The notes beneath the pieces are model-generated. The model was not told where the DNA came from and made no database searches. It was given only the letters and a program-made list of their open reading frames with translations. Shown here piece by piece: positions 35,790 to 44,581 of a stretch of DNA of 64,000 nucleotides. Location: the NCBI GenBank assembly GCA_023443045.1, contig JAEZWK010000018.1, forward strand, positions 25,265 through 89,264, read 5' to 3'. Positions within the stretch are counted from its first letter, which is position 1, and every line of letters begins with the position of its first letter. Made by a program: the position numbers and the translations under genes. The stretch is from Bacillota bacterium. GTDB taxonomy: Bacteria > Bacillota_A > Clostridia > Tissierellales > Peptoniphilaceae.

Positions 35790-36167
35790 ATGGGATTCAA
35801 CAATTTACGATTGGTAAAACTCTTTTTTCTAGTGTGTATATTGGTTTTAGCCCTTATCCTTGTTATATTGCTTACACATAAAGATAAAATAGAAGACTCC
35901 TATAAGCCGATGGTAAAAATTAATGAAGCAATATATTTGTGGGAGGATGACTTAGAAAATATAGATGTGAATAAATTGGAATATATGGGTGAAATTGAAT
36001 TTTCATATAAAACTTTAAAAAAGAAATTAGATCATAATGATTTAAATTTTTCAAGCAACATATATTCTGAAAAAACTAAAATATATAAGTATGATGATAC
36101 CAGAGTGATACTGATCTTGGGTAAAACAGCAAGTATATTGAGACGAAATGATGATCAACGAGAATAA
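35790..36167 (+). CDS. Unrecognised membrane-anchored protein
   Basis: A 125-residue protein with one N-terminal membrane helix (LVKLFFLVCILVLALILVIL) and an outside domain of about 90 residues. The domain has a repeat-poor beta pattern: PMVKINEAIYLWED, then NVNKLEYMGEI and a NIYSEKTKIYKYDD segment. This last segment resembles the 'gtkIYky' closing part of small extracellular lipoproteins of Bacillota. A GTGGAGGGAA site precedes the ATG, 33 bases after the exported protein. Function unknown. Confidence 0.6.
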   Translation: MGFNNLRLVKLFFLVCILVLALILVILLTHKDKIEDSYKPMVKINEAIYLWEDDLENIDVNKLEYMGEIEFSYKTLKKKLDHNDLNFSSNIYSEKTKIYKYDDTRVILILGKTASILRRNDDQRE

Positions 36168-36720
36168 AATCATTTGATATAGATATTTGTAGTATTGAAA
36201 AGGTTGAATTGAGAAATCGATTGTATAGTAATATAATTTACTATATATTTATTTCTCTTAAAACTTTGTAAAAAAAACAAAATCTTAAAAAGAACAGTAA
36301 ATCAAAAAACGTTTACTGATTTTGCTCCAAAATCACAAATATGTAAATTGAGAATAGATGAAAAAAATTTAAAAATAAATATTCTATATAAAATTAGAAA
36401 AATTAATCTGATTAATTCTGAGAAATACTACAAGGAATTTTTTAAATAGATCAACAATATATTTGATTTATTTTTTTCTAAGATAAGCAGAATAAAGAAA
36501 TATGAATGCTTTGCTTTGTTAAATATTAATGAAATAAGGGAATGATAAAGATTAGATACTTTTTTATAATCTGAATATATTGATAATGAACGCGATATCT
36601 AATTAAATGTAAAGATAATAAACAAAAACTCTTATTGAATAAAAATAAAAAGGCTATTTTTCAACAATAAATAGCAAATGAAAACACATAAAACATGATA
36701 TGTTATAGGAATTGATGAAA
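36168..36720. other. Gene-poor AT-rich stretch with two hairpins
   Basis: No convincing coding frame. A perfect inverted repeat CAGTAAA/TTTACTG (36295-36301 with 36312-36318) is followed by ATTTTG and could end transcripts of the preceding pair. A second, GCTATTT/AAATAGC, is at 36653-36659 with 36669-36675. Confidence 0.55.
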
Positions 36721-37009
36721 ATTAAAAAAGCTGATAATTACACGATATAAAAATAGTATAAGTTATATCATATAATTTCAGTCTCATATAATTTCCTTTC
36801 ATATGTCTAAAACGAATAAAAAAACGTCTTGTTTTCAATCGTAAATTCAATTTTGGTAGTAACGTGGGAGCTATGCGGGAGCAACTAAAATACAAAAAAA
36901 TAAAATGGCTAAATTTAGCCAAATAATTGAACCTAATTTTTAAAAAATGGGATAGTAAAACTAAAAAAATAACCCAAAAACAGCTGTTACACAAAGTGAT
37001 GAAACAACA

Positions 37010-37046
37010 AGAAAACAAAAAAATAACGTTGAAATTACAACGTTTA
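37010..37046 (-). terminator. Terminator after tRNA-Ser(CGA), minus strand
   Basis: Read on the minus strand, AACGTTG-TAATTT-CAACGTT is followed by ATTTTTTTG, immediately downstream of the tRNA 3' end. Confidence 0.85.
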
Positions 37047-37136
37047 TGGCGGAGAGAGGGGGATTCGAACCCCCGGGAGTTATTAGCTCCATTCGTTTTC
37101 GAGACGAGTCCGTTATGACCACTTCGGTACCTCTCC
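37047..37136 (-). tRNA. tRNA-Ser(CGA)
   Basis: A 90-base class II tRNA with encoded CCA. The acceptor GGAGAGG pairs with the CTCTCTCC side, the anticodon loop CTCGAAA gives CGA, there is a long variable arm, and the T arm is GGGGGTTCGAATCCCCC. Its 5' end lies one base after the tadA stop codon, so it is likely cut out of the tadA transcript. Confidence 0.93.
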
Positions 37137-37137
37137 A

Positions 37138-37602
37138 TTATCTTTTATTTTTGAAAAATTTTTTGATTATATTTTTGCACGCCACACCTAACACGCCACT
37201 TGTTATTTCTGCTTTGTGATTTGATATACTATGGTTTAATAAATCTATATTACTAATTAGAGCTCCTCTTTTTTTGTCTAGTGCACCAATTACTATACGA
37301 TTTATTCTGCTATGCATTATAGCGCCACTACACATAATACATGGCTCTAGTGTTGTATAAAGAGTCATTTCAGGCAATCTATAATTTTTTATTTTTTTAG
37401 ATGCTTTTTTTATTGCTAAAATTTCGGCATGTGCAGTAGGATCATTTTTTTTGATGCACTGATTATGTGCCTTAGCTATTATTTTTCCATTATATACAAT
37501 AACACAACCCACTGGTACTTCGTCTTCTTCATAGGCAAGTAGAGCTTGTTTGATAGCATGGATCATATAATAATCATCAGGTTTTATTTTAAGGTTTTTC
37601 AT
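37138..37602 (-). CDS. tadA: tRNA-specific adenosine deaminase
   Basis: TadA converts A34 to inosine in tRNA-Arg(ACG), whose gene is also in this window (from 63939). It has 154 residues, normal. The deaminase zinc motifs are AHAEILAI (His and catalytic Glu, about residue 57) and LEPCIMCSGAI (two Cys). The PVGCVIV strand is typical. It overlaps the preceding YARHG gene by 14 bases and runs straight into tRNA-Ser. Confidence 0.95.
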   Translation of the reverse strand: MKNLKIKPDDYYMIHAIKQALLAYEEDEVPVGCVIVYNGKIIAKAHNQCIKKNDPTAHAEILAIKKASKKIKNYRLPEMTLYTTLEPCIMCSGAIMHSRINRIVIGALDKKRGALISNIDLLNHSISNHKAEITSGVLGVACKNIIKKFFKNKR

Positions 37603-38158
37603 TGTCTATGTCAATACTTTCTATTTTTGATAAATAATCTTCTATAATTTTTATATTTTCTTTTTCAGTATCAGTTAATAACGATGGCGCAAAATTCGGA
37701 TTTGGGGTGTACCATAATTTTTTGGAAAAATAGTTTTTTAAATTTTCTTCTGTAAATATTTTTCCGTGCCTAGCAAAGATTTCTTCTTTTATAAGATTTA
37801 TGGTATCAATATCCATTTGATCTAATTCTGTTTCAGTTATTATATTTAAATCGCTAGGATACATATATTCTTTTTGTTCTTCATCTGATTTTTCTGAATT
37901 ATTTGATTTATAGACTCCATATATATCGTCAGAATATTTTCTTTTTTGTAAATTTTCATCTATGTTTTTATCGTCGTAGATAACTACTGATTCCTCTTTT
38001 ACCTCTTCATTTATTTCTTTTTTGGAGTAATATTTGTATATAAAATATGTTGATATTACTAATATTAAAAATATAAATAGTATAAAAACATACTTCAAAC
38101 TAAATGATTTTTTTTTATTTTTTCCACCTATTATACTCGGGCGAATATTATTAATCAT
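37589..38158 (-). CDS. YARHG-domain single-pass membrane protein
   Basis: A 189-residue protein with a cytoplasmic Lys-rich N-terminus, one membrane helix (about residues 23-43, YVFILFIFLILVISTYFIY), an acidic linker and a C-terminal YARHG domain. The diagnostic segment is EEIFARHGKIF, followed by FSKKLWYTPNPNF. YARHG is an extracellular domain of unknown function, often in proteins acting at the cell wall. It overlaps idi2 by 8 bases and tadA by 14, so it is in the same minus-strand operon. Confidence 0.85.
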   Translation of the reverse strand: MINNIRPSIIGGKNKKKSFSLKYVFILFIFLILVISTYFIYKYYSKKEINEEVKEESVVIYDDKNIDENLQKRKYSDDIYGVYKSNNSEKSDEEQKEYMYPSDLNIITETELDQMDIDTINLIKEEIFARHGKIFTEENLKNYFSKKLWYTPNPNFAPSLLTDTEKENIKIIEDYLSKIESIDIDNEKP

Positions 38159-39110
38159 AGTATTTACCTTTCAGTTCGTTTATATTTGAGCTAGAACTTA
38201 ATAGCATGATTTTTTTTAGCATTTGTATATCACTATCTATAATTTGGATAGCCTTTTTTTGTGGTAAAAAAGTTTTGCACAAATAATAATAGCTGCTAGC
38301 TGTTAAATTAGCGCCTAGTGCTAGAGATTTTGCCATATCCAGTGGTGAATCTATTCCTCCTGATGCAATAATATTTATGTCTTTATCAGTATTTTTGATC
38401 TGTTTTAGTGAGTCTTCGGTAGTGATTTCGAATTCGTTTAATCTATTTTTAGTATTCTTACGTCTGTTTTCGATATCAGAAAATGATGTGCCACCACTTC
38501 CGCTTACATCTATATTTTTTACACCAAGGTTTATTAGATTTAGAAAAGAATCTCTATTTATTCCCTGACCAACCATTTTAATTATGAGCTTATCTTTATA
38601 GTATTTTACAGCATCTTTTATATTTTTAATCTCATCTGAAAAATTAATATCACCATCTTCTTGTAGGAGTTCCTGCAGGGTATTTAGATGAAGAGTTATA
38701 AATTCTGTATCTAAAAATTGGGTGCATTTTTTCATATCTTCTAAATTATGTCTGGCACTCAAATTAGCAATTCTAATTTTTGCTTTTTTTAGTGGGAGAT
38801 AACTCTTTGTCTCGCCATATTTTAAAAAGGGTTTTAGACTTCCAGAACATACCGGAATGGAATAATGATTCGCGATAATCATCAATTTATGATTGATCTT
38901 TTCGGATAATCTGCCACCACCAGTCATAGCATTTATGTAACTAGGAAAGGGAAGGGTATGTCCTAAAAAAGTAACTTCTGTATTTATTTCTTCCAGATTT
39001 ATATTTGTAGGTTCTATCATTTTTAATTTTGTATTGTTAAAAGCACCATGTCTTATGCTATTTAAAGCTAAAACAAGGTGCTCATCTTTTTTAATTTGAG
39101 TTTTGTGCAT
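38151..39110 (-). CDS. fni: Type 2 isopentenyl-diphosphate delta-isomerase
   Basis: An FMN-dependent isomerase that interconverts IPP and DMAPP, which implies a mevalonate pathway or terpenoid balancing elsewhere in the genome. It has 319 residues, slightly short of the usual 330-350. Family features are KKDEHLVLAL at the N-terminus, NAMTGGG (FMN phosphate contact), the IDVSGSGGTSF segment and ASGGIDSPLDMAKSLALGA. The 5' end overlaps the LCP gene by 20 bases. Confidence 0.92.
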   Translation of the reverse strand: MHKTQIKKDEHLVLALNSIRHGAFNNTKLKMIEPTNINLEEINTEVTFLGHTLPFPSYINAMTGGGRLSEKINHKLMIIANHYSIPVCSGSLKPFLKYGETKSYLPLKKAKIRIANLSARHNLEDMKKCTQFLDTEFITLHLNTLQELLQEDGDINFSDEIKNIKDAVKYYKDKLIIKMVGQGINRDSFLNLINLGVKNIDVSGSGGTSFSDIENRRKNTKNRLNEFEITTEDSLKQIKNTDKDINIIASGGIDSPLDMAKSLALGANLTASSYYYLCKTFLPQKKAIQIIDSDIQMLKKIMLLSSSSNINELKGKYYD

Positions 39111-40086
39111 TTTTTAGATATTCTCCAAAATTATTTTTAATAATTTCTTTTACTTCATTATCTTTTAGAACATAATAACTTATTCCATCATCTAAAGTTG
39201 CACCATAACCAGGCAATACAACTGTTTCGATATTATTTACATCCAATTTGCTAGCACCTCTTGCAGCATTTAGCAATTGTTTTCCGGAAAAGTTTGTATC
39301 TACCATTTTTAAAACATTTTTGATTATAATTGGTAGTTTAGGTATATTGGATAGAGTAAGTGTTTGCTTTATTGCTTCTTTCATAAAAGCTTGTTGAGTG
39401 GCAATTCTGCCTATATCTCCATTTGGATATTGAACAGAAAAATCATTATTATGTCTAAATCTCAAAAGACCGACAACATTATCTTTTGTGATTGTTTGCA
39501 TACCTTTTTTTATGTTTATTTTAAGCGGTGGTTTGGCGGTTGGATCTGAGTATACCATATCTAATGGAACATCAAATTGGACTCCACCAATTGCATCTAC
39601 TAAATATTCTACAACTCTATAATCGACTTTTACATAATAATCTAAATCAAGATTAGTAAAATCACGAATGGTTTTTAGTAATAGAGAAGTTCCACCGTAT
39701 GCATGTGCGTGATTTAGTTTAGTAAGAGAGCCTCTTACAGGTACTCTAGAGTCTCTAGGCAAATTCATCATCGTAATCTTTCCAGTTTCAAAATTTACCT
39801 TACAAAGAATCATAGTATCTGAACGTGTGGCAACTTTACTATTTACGTCATCACTATCTACTCCCAGTAATAAAAAGAAAAGTTCTTGTTCGTATTTTTG
39901 TTCTACAGTATTTCCATTTTCTATGTTACCTATATCTTCCTTGGGAAGAGTGTTTTCTGTCTCGACAATTTCTTCTTTATCTCTGAGAAAAGGAAATGTC
40001 GCCCCCTTAGTGTATGCATATATATAGAATATTGTAAAAACTAAAAATGCAAATAAAAATGATATTTTAAATTTTTTCATGTCCAC
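39091..40086 (-). CDS. LytR-CpsA-Psr (LCP) family cell-wall polymer transferase
   Basis: A membrane-anchored enzyme of 331 residues that attaches anionic polymers such as teichoic acids to peptidoglycan. One N-terminal membrane helix (about 7-25) is followed by a short linker and the LCP domain. Key segments are LLLGVDSDD, ATRSDTMILCKV (Arg and Asp contacts), MNLPRDSRVPV and LLRFRHNNDF with RIATQQAFM. A GGACAT-type site lies 5' of the ATG. The neighbouring lipoprotein gene starts 4 bases upstream of it in the same operon. Confidence 0.94.
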   Translation of the reverse strand: MDMKKFKISFLFAFLVFTIFYIYAYTKGATFPFLRDKEEIVETENTLPKEDIGNIENGNTVEQKYEQELFFLLLGVDSDDVNSKVATRSDTMILCKVNFETGKITMMNLPRDSRVPVRGSLTKLNHAHAYGGTSLLLKTIRDFTNLDLDYYVKVDYRVVEYLVDAIGGVQFDVPLDMVYSDPTAKPPLKINIKKGMQTITKDNVVGLLRFRHNNDFSVQYPNGDIGRIATQQAFMKEAIKQTLTLSNIPKLPIIIKNVLKMVDTNFSGKQLLNAARGASKLDVNNIETVVLPGYGATLDDGISYYVLKDNEVKEIIKNNFGEYLKNAQNSN

Positions 40087-40089
40087 CTC

Positions 40090-40989
40090 TTAGTTAATAA
40101 AAGTAATCGCAGTGTCAATAGCTATATTTCTTAAAACATCATACATTTTATCATCGATGATATATTTGTTGTCTTCAATCATTTCCATAGCTTTAATAAA
40201 AGATTTTTCTGTTGAAGTATTAAACTCTTTTTCTGCTTCCAAATAATCCATATAGTTTTTTGAAAAACCGTCAGCAGTAACACTTGGAGATAGAGAAGTA
40301 CCAGTGAATAACAAAAATAGTGAATATTTATAAACATTAATCATTTCTTGTATTCTAGAAAAATCTGGATTATTTTTGATAAATTCTTCTGTTTTATTTA
40401 GTCTTTCTATATATTCTTTTATCGGAATATTTATTTTTGCTTTAACTACTGTTGGATTTAGAGTTTCGTCTATTTTTATTTCATAATATTGATTTAGCGC
40501 TGTATTCATATCTTTTGTAAAATCTTTTAGCTTACTATAATCAATATTTGGTAAATACTCTCCATTTCTTTTTGAGATTATATAATATGAGTCAGTGATT
40601 TTTTTCAACTCATTTTTTATTGATGTATCAGAGATTTTTTCTATATCTTCTGAAAAGAGTATATCTTTATCTGTAAATTGTGATAACTCTTGTATAACAT
40701 CAGGAGTATTAATTATATCTCCCATAAATGATAGATGTATGGAAAGAGTGTCTTCTAAAACGTTTAATAATTTTTCTTTATCTTTATCTGAATAATTTTT
40801 TATGTTATTTTCTACATATTTTACTAATTCTATTGGTTCTATAGGTAAATTTTTAAATTCTTCTGGTCTACTTTGTATAATTTCATTTTCAATTACCGGC
40901 TTTTCAGAAACAATATCATTCGTGTCCTTATTACAAGAAAAAAATGTTAAACTAGCTAATAGAACAGCAGATATTAAATATTTTTTCAT
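40090..40989 (-). CDS. Putative lipoprotein of unknown function
   Basis: A 299-residue protein with a short signal sequence ending in a lipobox-like LTFFSC (Cys about residue 19), so it is probably a membrane-tethered exported lipoprotein. The mature part is acidic and helical with no motif I recognise. The GTSLSPSVTADGFSKNYMDYLEAEK segment is its most distinctive part. An AGGGAGGAAA site precedes the ATG. It begins the minus-strand operon with the LCP gene, so a cell-surface role is likely. Confidence 0.7.
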   Translation of the reverse strand: MKKYLISAVLLASLTFFSCNKDTNDIVSEKPVIENEIIQSRPEEFKNLPIEPIELVKYVENNIKNYSDKDKEKLLNVLEDTLSIHLSFMGDIINTPDVIQELSQFTDKDILFSEDIEKISDTSIKNELKKITDSYYIISKRNGEYLPNIDYSKLKDFTKDMNTALNQYYEIKIDETLNPTVVKAKINIPIKEYIERLNKTEEFIKNNPDFSRIQEMINVYKYSLFLLFTGTSLSPSVTADGFSKNYMDYLEAEKEFNTSTEKSFIKAMEMIEDNKYIIDDKMYDVLRNIAIDTAITFIN

Positions 40990-41058
40990 TTTTCCTCCCT
41001 AAAGAAAAAAGGATAAGTTCATCGTATTATTATACCACTTTTTTATTATTTTTCAAAA

Positions 41059-41760
41059 TTATTTTATAAGAGATTCAAAAACTTTTATCTCACCAGATTT
41101 TAAGTTGTTTAAGAGTTTTTTGTACAGTATAACTATTGTAGAACCCATTTCAAATCTTCCGATTTCATCGTATTTATCAAAACTAGTTTTAGTTATTTTT
41201 ATAGAATTAACATTTGTAGCTCCGATTGGAATGTATGCATAATCTTCAGTCTTTAATATGATTCTATGGTTTTCTAAAAATGGATTTCCACAGGAAAAAC
41301 CTAAATCATTTACAGGAATACTAGTGTTACCAATTTCTTTTTTTGAAATGAAGTGATTTTTATCTATGGCGTGGAATCTGTGATAATCTTTTGGGCTTAA
41401 GTAAATTACTTGAAAAGATTGATATTCGTTGCTTTCTTCTCCTATTAATTCATTTAGTGTTACTTTTTTCCCTTTTATAAAAAAATGTGTGCTTTGCTTA
41501 ATTAGCCCTTTTTCTACGATTATTCCATCGCATGGTGATGTGTATAAAGCATCAGATTTAGGACGCATATCTAGATTTATTTCTCTGGTAAAAAAATCTT
41601 GTAAGGAATGATAATAATGTCTTTTAAATTCCTTTGTATTTACTTTAAAGAAATCTATATATGGATTTATGAAATATTTACTCATTTTACTTTCCATAAA
41701 TTTTTTTATAAATTTATTTATAGGTTGTGAACTTATTAACTCATATATTTTTTTTAGCAT
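41059..41760 (-). CDS. psd: Phosphatidylserine decarboxylase
   Basis: Psd makes phosphatidylethanolamine from phosphatidylserine at the membrane. It has 233 residues. Signatures are LQDFFTREI near the N-terminus, SPCDGII, the SPKDYHRFHA segment (catalytic His) and FEMGSTIVIL, the Gly-Ser site of self-cleavage that forms the pyruvoyl group. It is divergent from pssA across a 75-base spacer, so the two enzymes of the phosphatidylethanolamine branch are paired. Confidence 0.95.
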   Translation of the reverse strand: MLKKIYELISSQPINKFIKKFMESKMSKYFINPYIDFFKVNTKEFKRHYYHSLQDFFTREINLDMRPKSDALYTSPCDGIIVEKGLIKQSTHFFIKGKKVTLNELIGEESNEYQSFQVIYLSPKDYHRFHAIDKNHFISKKEIGNTSIPVNDLGFSCGNPFLENHRIILKTEDYAYIPIGATNVNSIKITKTSFDKYDEIGRFEMGSTIVILYKKLLNNLKSGEIKVFESLIK

Positions 41761-41835
41761 CTTACCATCCTTGAATTTTTTGTGTTTATTCTTTATAATT
41801 ATACTACAAATATTAGTTTAATGAAAAGAGGCAAA

Positions 41836-42381
41836 ATGAAAAATAATATTAATGATTTTTGCTATAATAATGCAGCAAATTTCGTAACTATATTAAATAT
41901 GGTGTTTGGCACTTTTAGTATTATTGCCAGCATACATAGTAAGTTCAGTTTTACTATTGGTTTGATTTTTTTAGCTTCTGTCGCTGACAGATATGATGGG
42001 AAAATCGCAAGAAAATTAAATACTGATTCACCTCTTGGTGTGCAACTAGATAGTATGGGAGATGTTATTAGCTTTGGTTTAGCTCCAGCTATTTTGATTT
42101 ACATGTCTAACTTTTTGTCTGCGCCTCATGGCATTAGATTTTTGGGTATGATAGGATGTGTTTTCTATGTAGCGTGTGGCGGTTTTAGACTTGCCAGATA
42201 TAATATTAGCGGACTTAATGAAAACAACACCTTTACAGGATTACCTATAACTATTGCAGGCACTCTTTTAGTTGCTATTTATTTGATTTTCAGATCTTTC
42301 ATTCATCCACTAGTATATTGTATTATTTTATTGTTATTAGGATTTTTAGAAATCAGTAAAATTGCTATAAAAAAAGCTTAA
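41836..42381 (+). CDS. pssA: CDP-diacylglycerol--serine O-phosphatidyltransferase
   Basis: A polytopic CDP-alcohol phosphatidyltransferase of 181 residues. The family motif D-G-x2-A-R-x8-G-x3-D-x3-D is read in YDGKIARKLNTDSPLG and the following VQLDSMGDV. It supplies phosphatidylserine to Psd, encoded divergently. I chose the ATG at 41836, preceded by AAGAGGC; an upstream ATG at 41821 and the longer frame from 41782 would place that site inside the gene. Confidence 0.93.
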   Translation: MKNNINDFCYNNAANFVTILNMVFGTFSIIASIHSKFSFTIGLIFLASVADRYDGKIARKLNTDSPLGVQLDSMGDVISFGLAPAILIYMSNFLSAPHGIRFLGMIGCVFYVACGGFRLARYNISGLNENNTFTGLPITIAGTLLVAIYLIFRSFIHPLVYCIILLLLGFLEISKIAIKKA

Positions 42382-42396
42382 GCGGAGGAAAATATT

Positions 42397-43095
42397 ATGA
42401 CACCACATATAGAAGCAAAAAAAGGTGATATAAATAAAAAAGTTTTAATGCCAGGGGATCCACTCAGAGCAAAATTTATTGCTGAAAATTTTTTGTCAGA
42501 TGTAAAGCAATTTAATTCTGTTAGAAATATGTTTGGATTTAGTGGCAAATATAAAGATAAAGAGGTTTCTGTCATGGGTAGTGGTATGGGGATTCCATCT
42601 ATCGGAATATACTCTCATGAATTATTTACTGTCTATGATGTAGAAACAATTATTAGAGTCGGAAGTGCTGGAGCATATAATAAGGATTTGAAATTATTTG
42701 ATATAGTCTTAGCTCAAGGAGCTTCTAGTGATTCTAATTTTCATCATCAGTTTAATTTACCTGGAAATATTTGTGCTATTGCAGATTTTGAGTTACTTAA
42801 TGCAGGATATAATAATGCGAAAAAGCATAATATTCCAGTTAGAGTTGGAAATGTTTTTTCTTCAGATATTTTTTATAATCTTAATAATGACGAGTGGAAA
42901 AAATGGGAAAGTCTAGGTGTTTTAGCAGTAGAGATGGAAAGTTATGGACTTTATTTGACTGCACAAAAATTAAATAAAAAGGCTTTGACCATACTTACCA
43001 TTAGTGATTCGTTTCATTTTGAGAAAAAAACTTCTCCTGAAGAAAGAGAAAAATCATTTACACAGATGATAGAGCTTGCTTTGGAGACGATTTAA
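42397..43095 (+). CDS. deoD: Purine-nucleoside phosphorylase, DeoD type
   Basis: A hexameric phosphorylase of 232 residues that splits purine nucleosides with phosphate. It has the characteristic N-terminal TPHIEAKKGD, VLMPGDPLRA, the phosphate/ribose segment GSGMGIPSIGIYS and the VGSAGAYN segment, then VEMESYGLYL and the catalytic Asp in TISDSFHF. A GCGGAGG site precedes the ATG. The stop overlaps the next ATG by one base. Confidence 0.95.
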   Translation: MTPHIEAKKGDINKKVLMPGDPLRAKFIAENFLSDVKQFNSVRNMFGFSGKYKDKEVSVMGSGMGIPSIGIYSHELFTVYDVETIIRVGSAGAYNKDLKLFDIVLAQGASSDSNFHHQFNLPGNICAIADFELLNAGYNNAKKHNIPVRVGNVFSSDIFYNLNNDEWKKWESLGVLAVEMESYGLYLTAQKLNKKALTILTISDSFHFEKKTSPEEREKSFTQMIELALETI

Positions 43096-44579
43096 TGATT
43101 GATTTATCTTTATTTCACGAACTATCTGAAATTGATGCGAGGACATTTACCAGAGGAGAAGTGGATATAGCAAAAAAATTATATAATTCATTTTTGGAAA
43201 TAGATTATTTAAAAGAGTTTCCACTAAATAATAAATTGGTAGCAACCGATGAAGAAGATTTGGTAAGGTTCAATCATATGGCTCTTTTGGAAAAGGGAGG
43301 AAAGGATTTAGTTGTGCTTGTAAATGTATTAGATGATCCTCCTATAAGTCCTAAATTTGACAATTATGATATTTTTAATACCAAGGCAATGCTATTTAAT
43401 TCAAAAGTTATTTTTAATGAATTGTCAAAAACCTTAAACAATGGTAATTTTTTGGTGATTAATATATGTGATAGATTTGGACATAATCTGGGAATCGAAA
43501 AAGCGGTAAACACATTGATTGAATTTTTGGATAGGGATTTTTCTATTAAAGCGCTTATAACTACTAATGATTATACTACTTTATCTGGGAATGCTGTATT
43601 TTTTGGTTGTCAGGGCATTTATAGACCGGCTGTTTTTGTGGGCGGAAAAATTGTTCGTACTTCTGAATTATATAAAGGATTAGATCCTGCGGGGGTTCTT
43701 AGTAGTATTATTAGAAGTTTAACTCTAAATATAAGTTGTATGGATACATTACAAAATGAAATTAGCGAGCCGATTTATGTTTCAAAATTATTGGTTCCCG
43801 GTGGAAATGAACTTTCTACACAAGAATGGGGTTATGCTTCTTTTGTGACTTCATCAGTTACTAGAAATCCTAGTGATTATTTATTGGATTTTAAAAATTA
43901 TGTAGAAAAGTCTTATAATTTATATTTAAATGAGATGAATTCAAAAATTTCGTCTTATTTGTATAAAAGAAAAGTAGATTTTAAAGAAAATGAGTTGACT
44001 CCAAAAGTATATACATGGAGTGAGTATTTAAATGAACTTATTACAATTAGAGGAAATACCGTTTTAACAGCTATAAATAATCGAATTAATCAGATATTAA
44101 ATAACAATTCAGATATAAGTGAAGACGAATTGAGGCTTTTAGCCGTGAGATATGTATATGATAATTTTAAAATAAGTGATAAGCCGGTAATTATTGTTTA
44201 TTATGATGCTCTTCCTGAAAATAGGGTGGATATAACAGGTAAGACTGATGCAGAAAGAGAACTCATGACTTCTGTTACAAGAGCGTTGAATTTAGTTGAT
44301 TCAAGTATTAAAAAAAGATTTTTCTATCCCGAACAATCTTTTCAATCATATTTTAATATAAGTGATGAGTTTAGAGATTTGAAAAATTTAATTAAAGATT
44401 TACCTTATGCAAGAAAGAGTTATGAAGATAGAATAAGAAATGCTGAAAAATTAAACATTCCTACTGTAAATATAGGTGGTGTATTTGGGGTAGATTGTTG
44501 TGATATAGATAAGGACTATTTATTTGAAAAAATTCCCAATATTATTATAAAAACTATCGAAAAATTACTAGAGGAATAA
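43095..44579 (+). CDS. RocB-like M20-family protein with degenerate metal site
   Basis: A 494-residue protein whose N-terminus (SEIDARTFTRGEVDIAKKLYNSF) and overall layout resemble RocB, an M20-peptidase-like protein of arginine use in Bacillus. The M20 metal motif is missing: where HGHxDTV is expected there is VVLVNVLDDPPISPKFDNYD, with no His. The later Glu-Glu and His ligands are not evident. It is therefore probably not a hydrolase of the classic kind, or is a binding or structural relative. It is translation-coupled to deoD and followed by a flavoprotein 2 bases later. True function unknown. Confidence 0.7.
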   Translation: MIDLSLFHELSEIDARTFTRGEVDIAKKLYNSFLEIDYLKEFPLNNKLVATDEEDLVRFNHMALLEKGGKDLVVLVNVLDDPPISPKFDNYDIFNTKAMLFNSKVIFNELSKTLNNGNFLVINICDRFGHNLGIEKAVNTLIEFLDRDFSIKALITTNDYTTLSGNAVFFGCQGIYRPAVFVGGKIVRTSELYKGLDPAGVLSSIIRSLTLNISCMDTLQNEISEPIYVSKLLVPGGNELSTQEWGYASFVTSSVTRNPSDYLLDFKNYVEKSYNLYLNEMNSKISSYLYKRKVDFKENELTPKVYTWSEYLNELITIRGNTVLTAINNRINQILNNNSDISEDELRLLAVRYVYDNFKISDKPVIIVYYDALPENRVDITGKTDAERELMTSVTRALNLVDSSIKKRFFYPEQSFQSYFNISDEFRDLKNLIKDLPYARKSYEDRIRNAEKLNIPTVNIGGVFGVDCCDIDKDYLFEKIPNIIIKTIEKLLEE

Positions 44580-44581
44580 TT

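Noticed and set aside
36722..37138. Minus-strand frame of 138 codons covering tRNA-Ser(CGA)
   Set aside because: Its first part is the tRNA itself read as protein (the RSGHNG... type tRNA translation).
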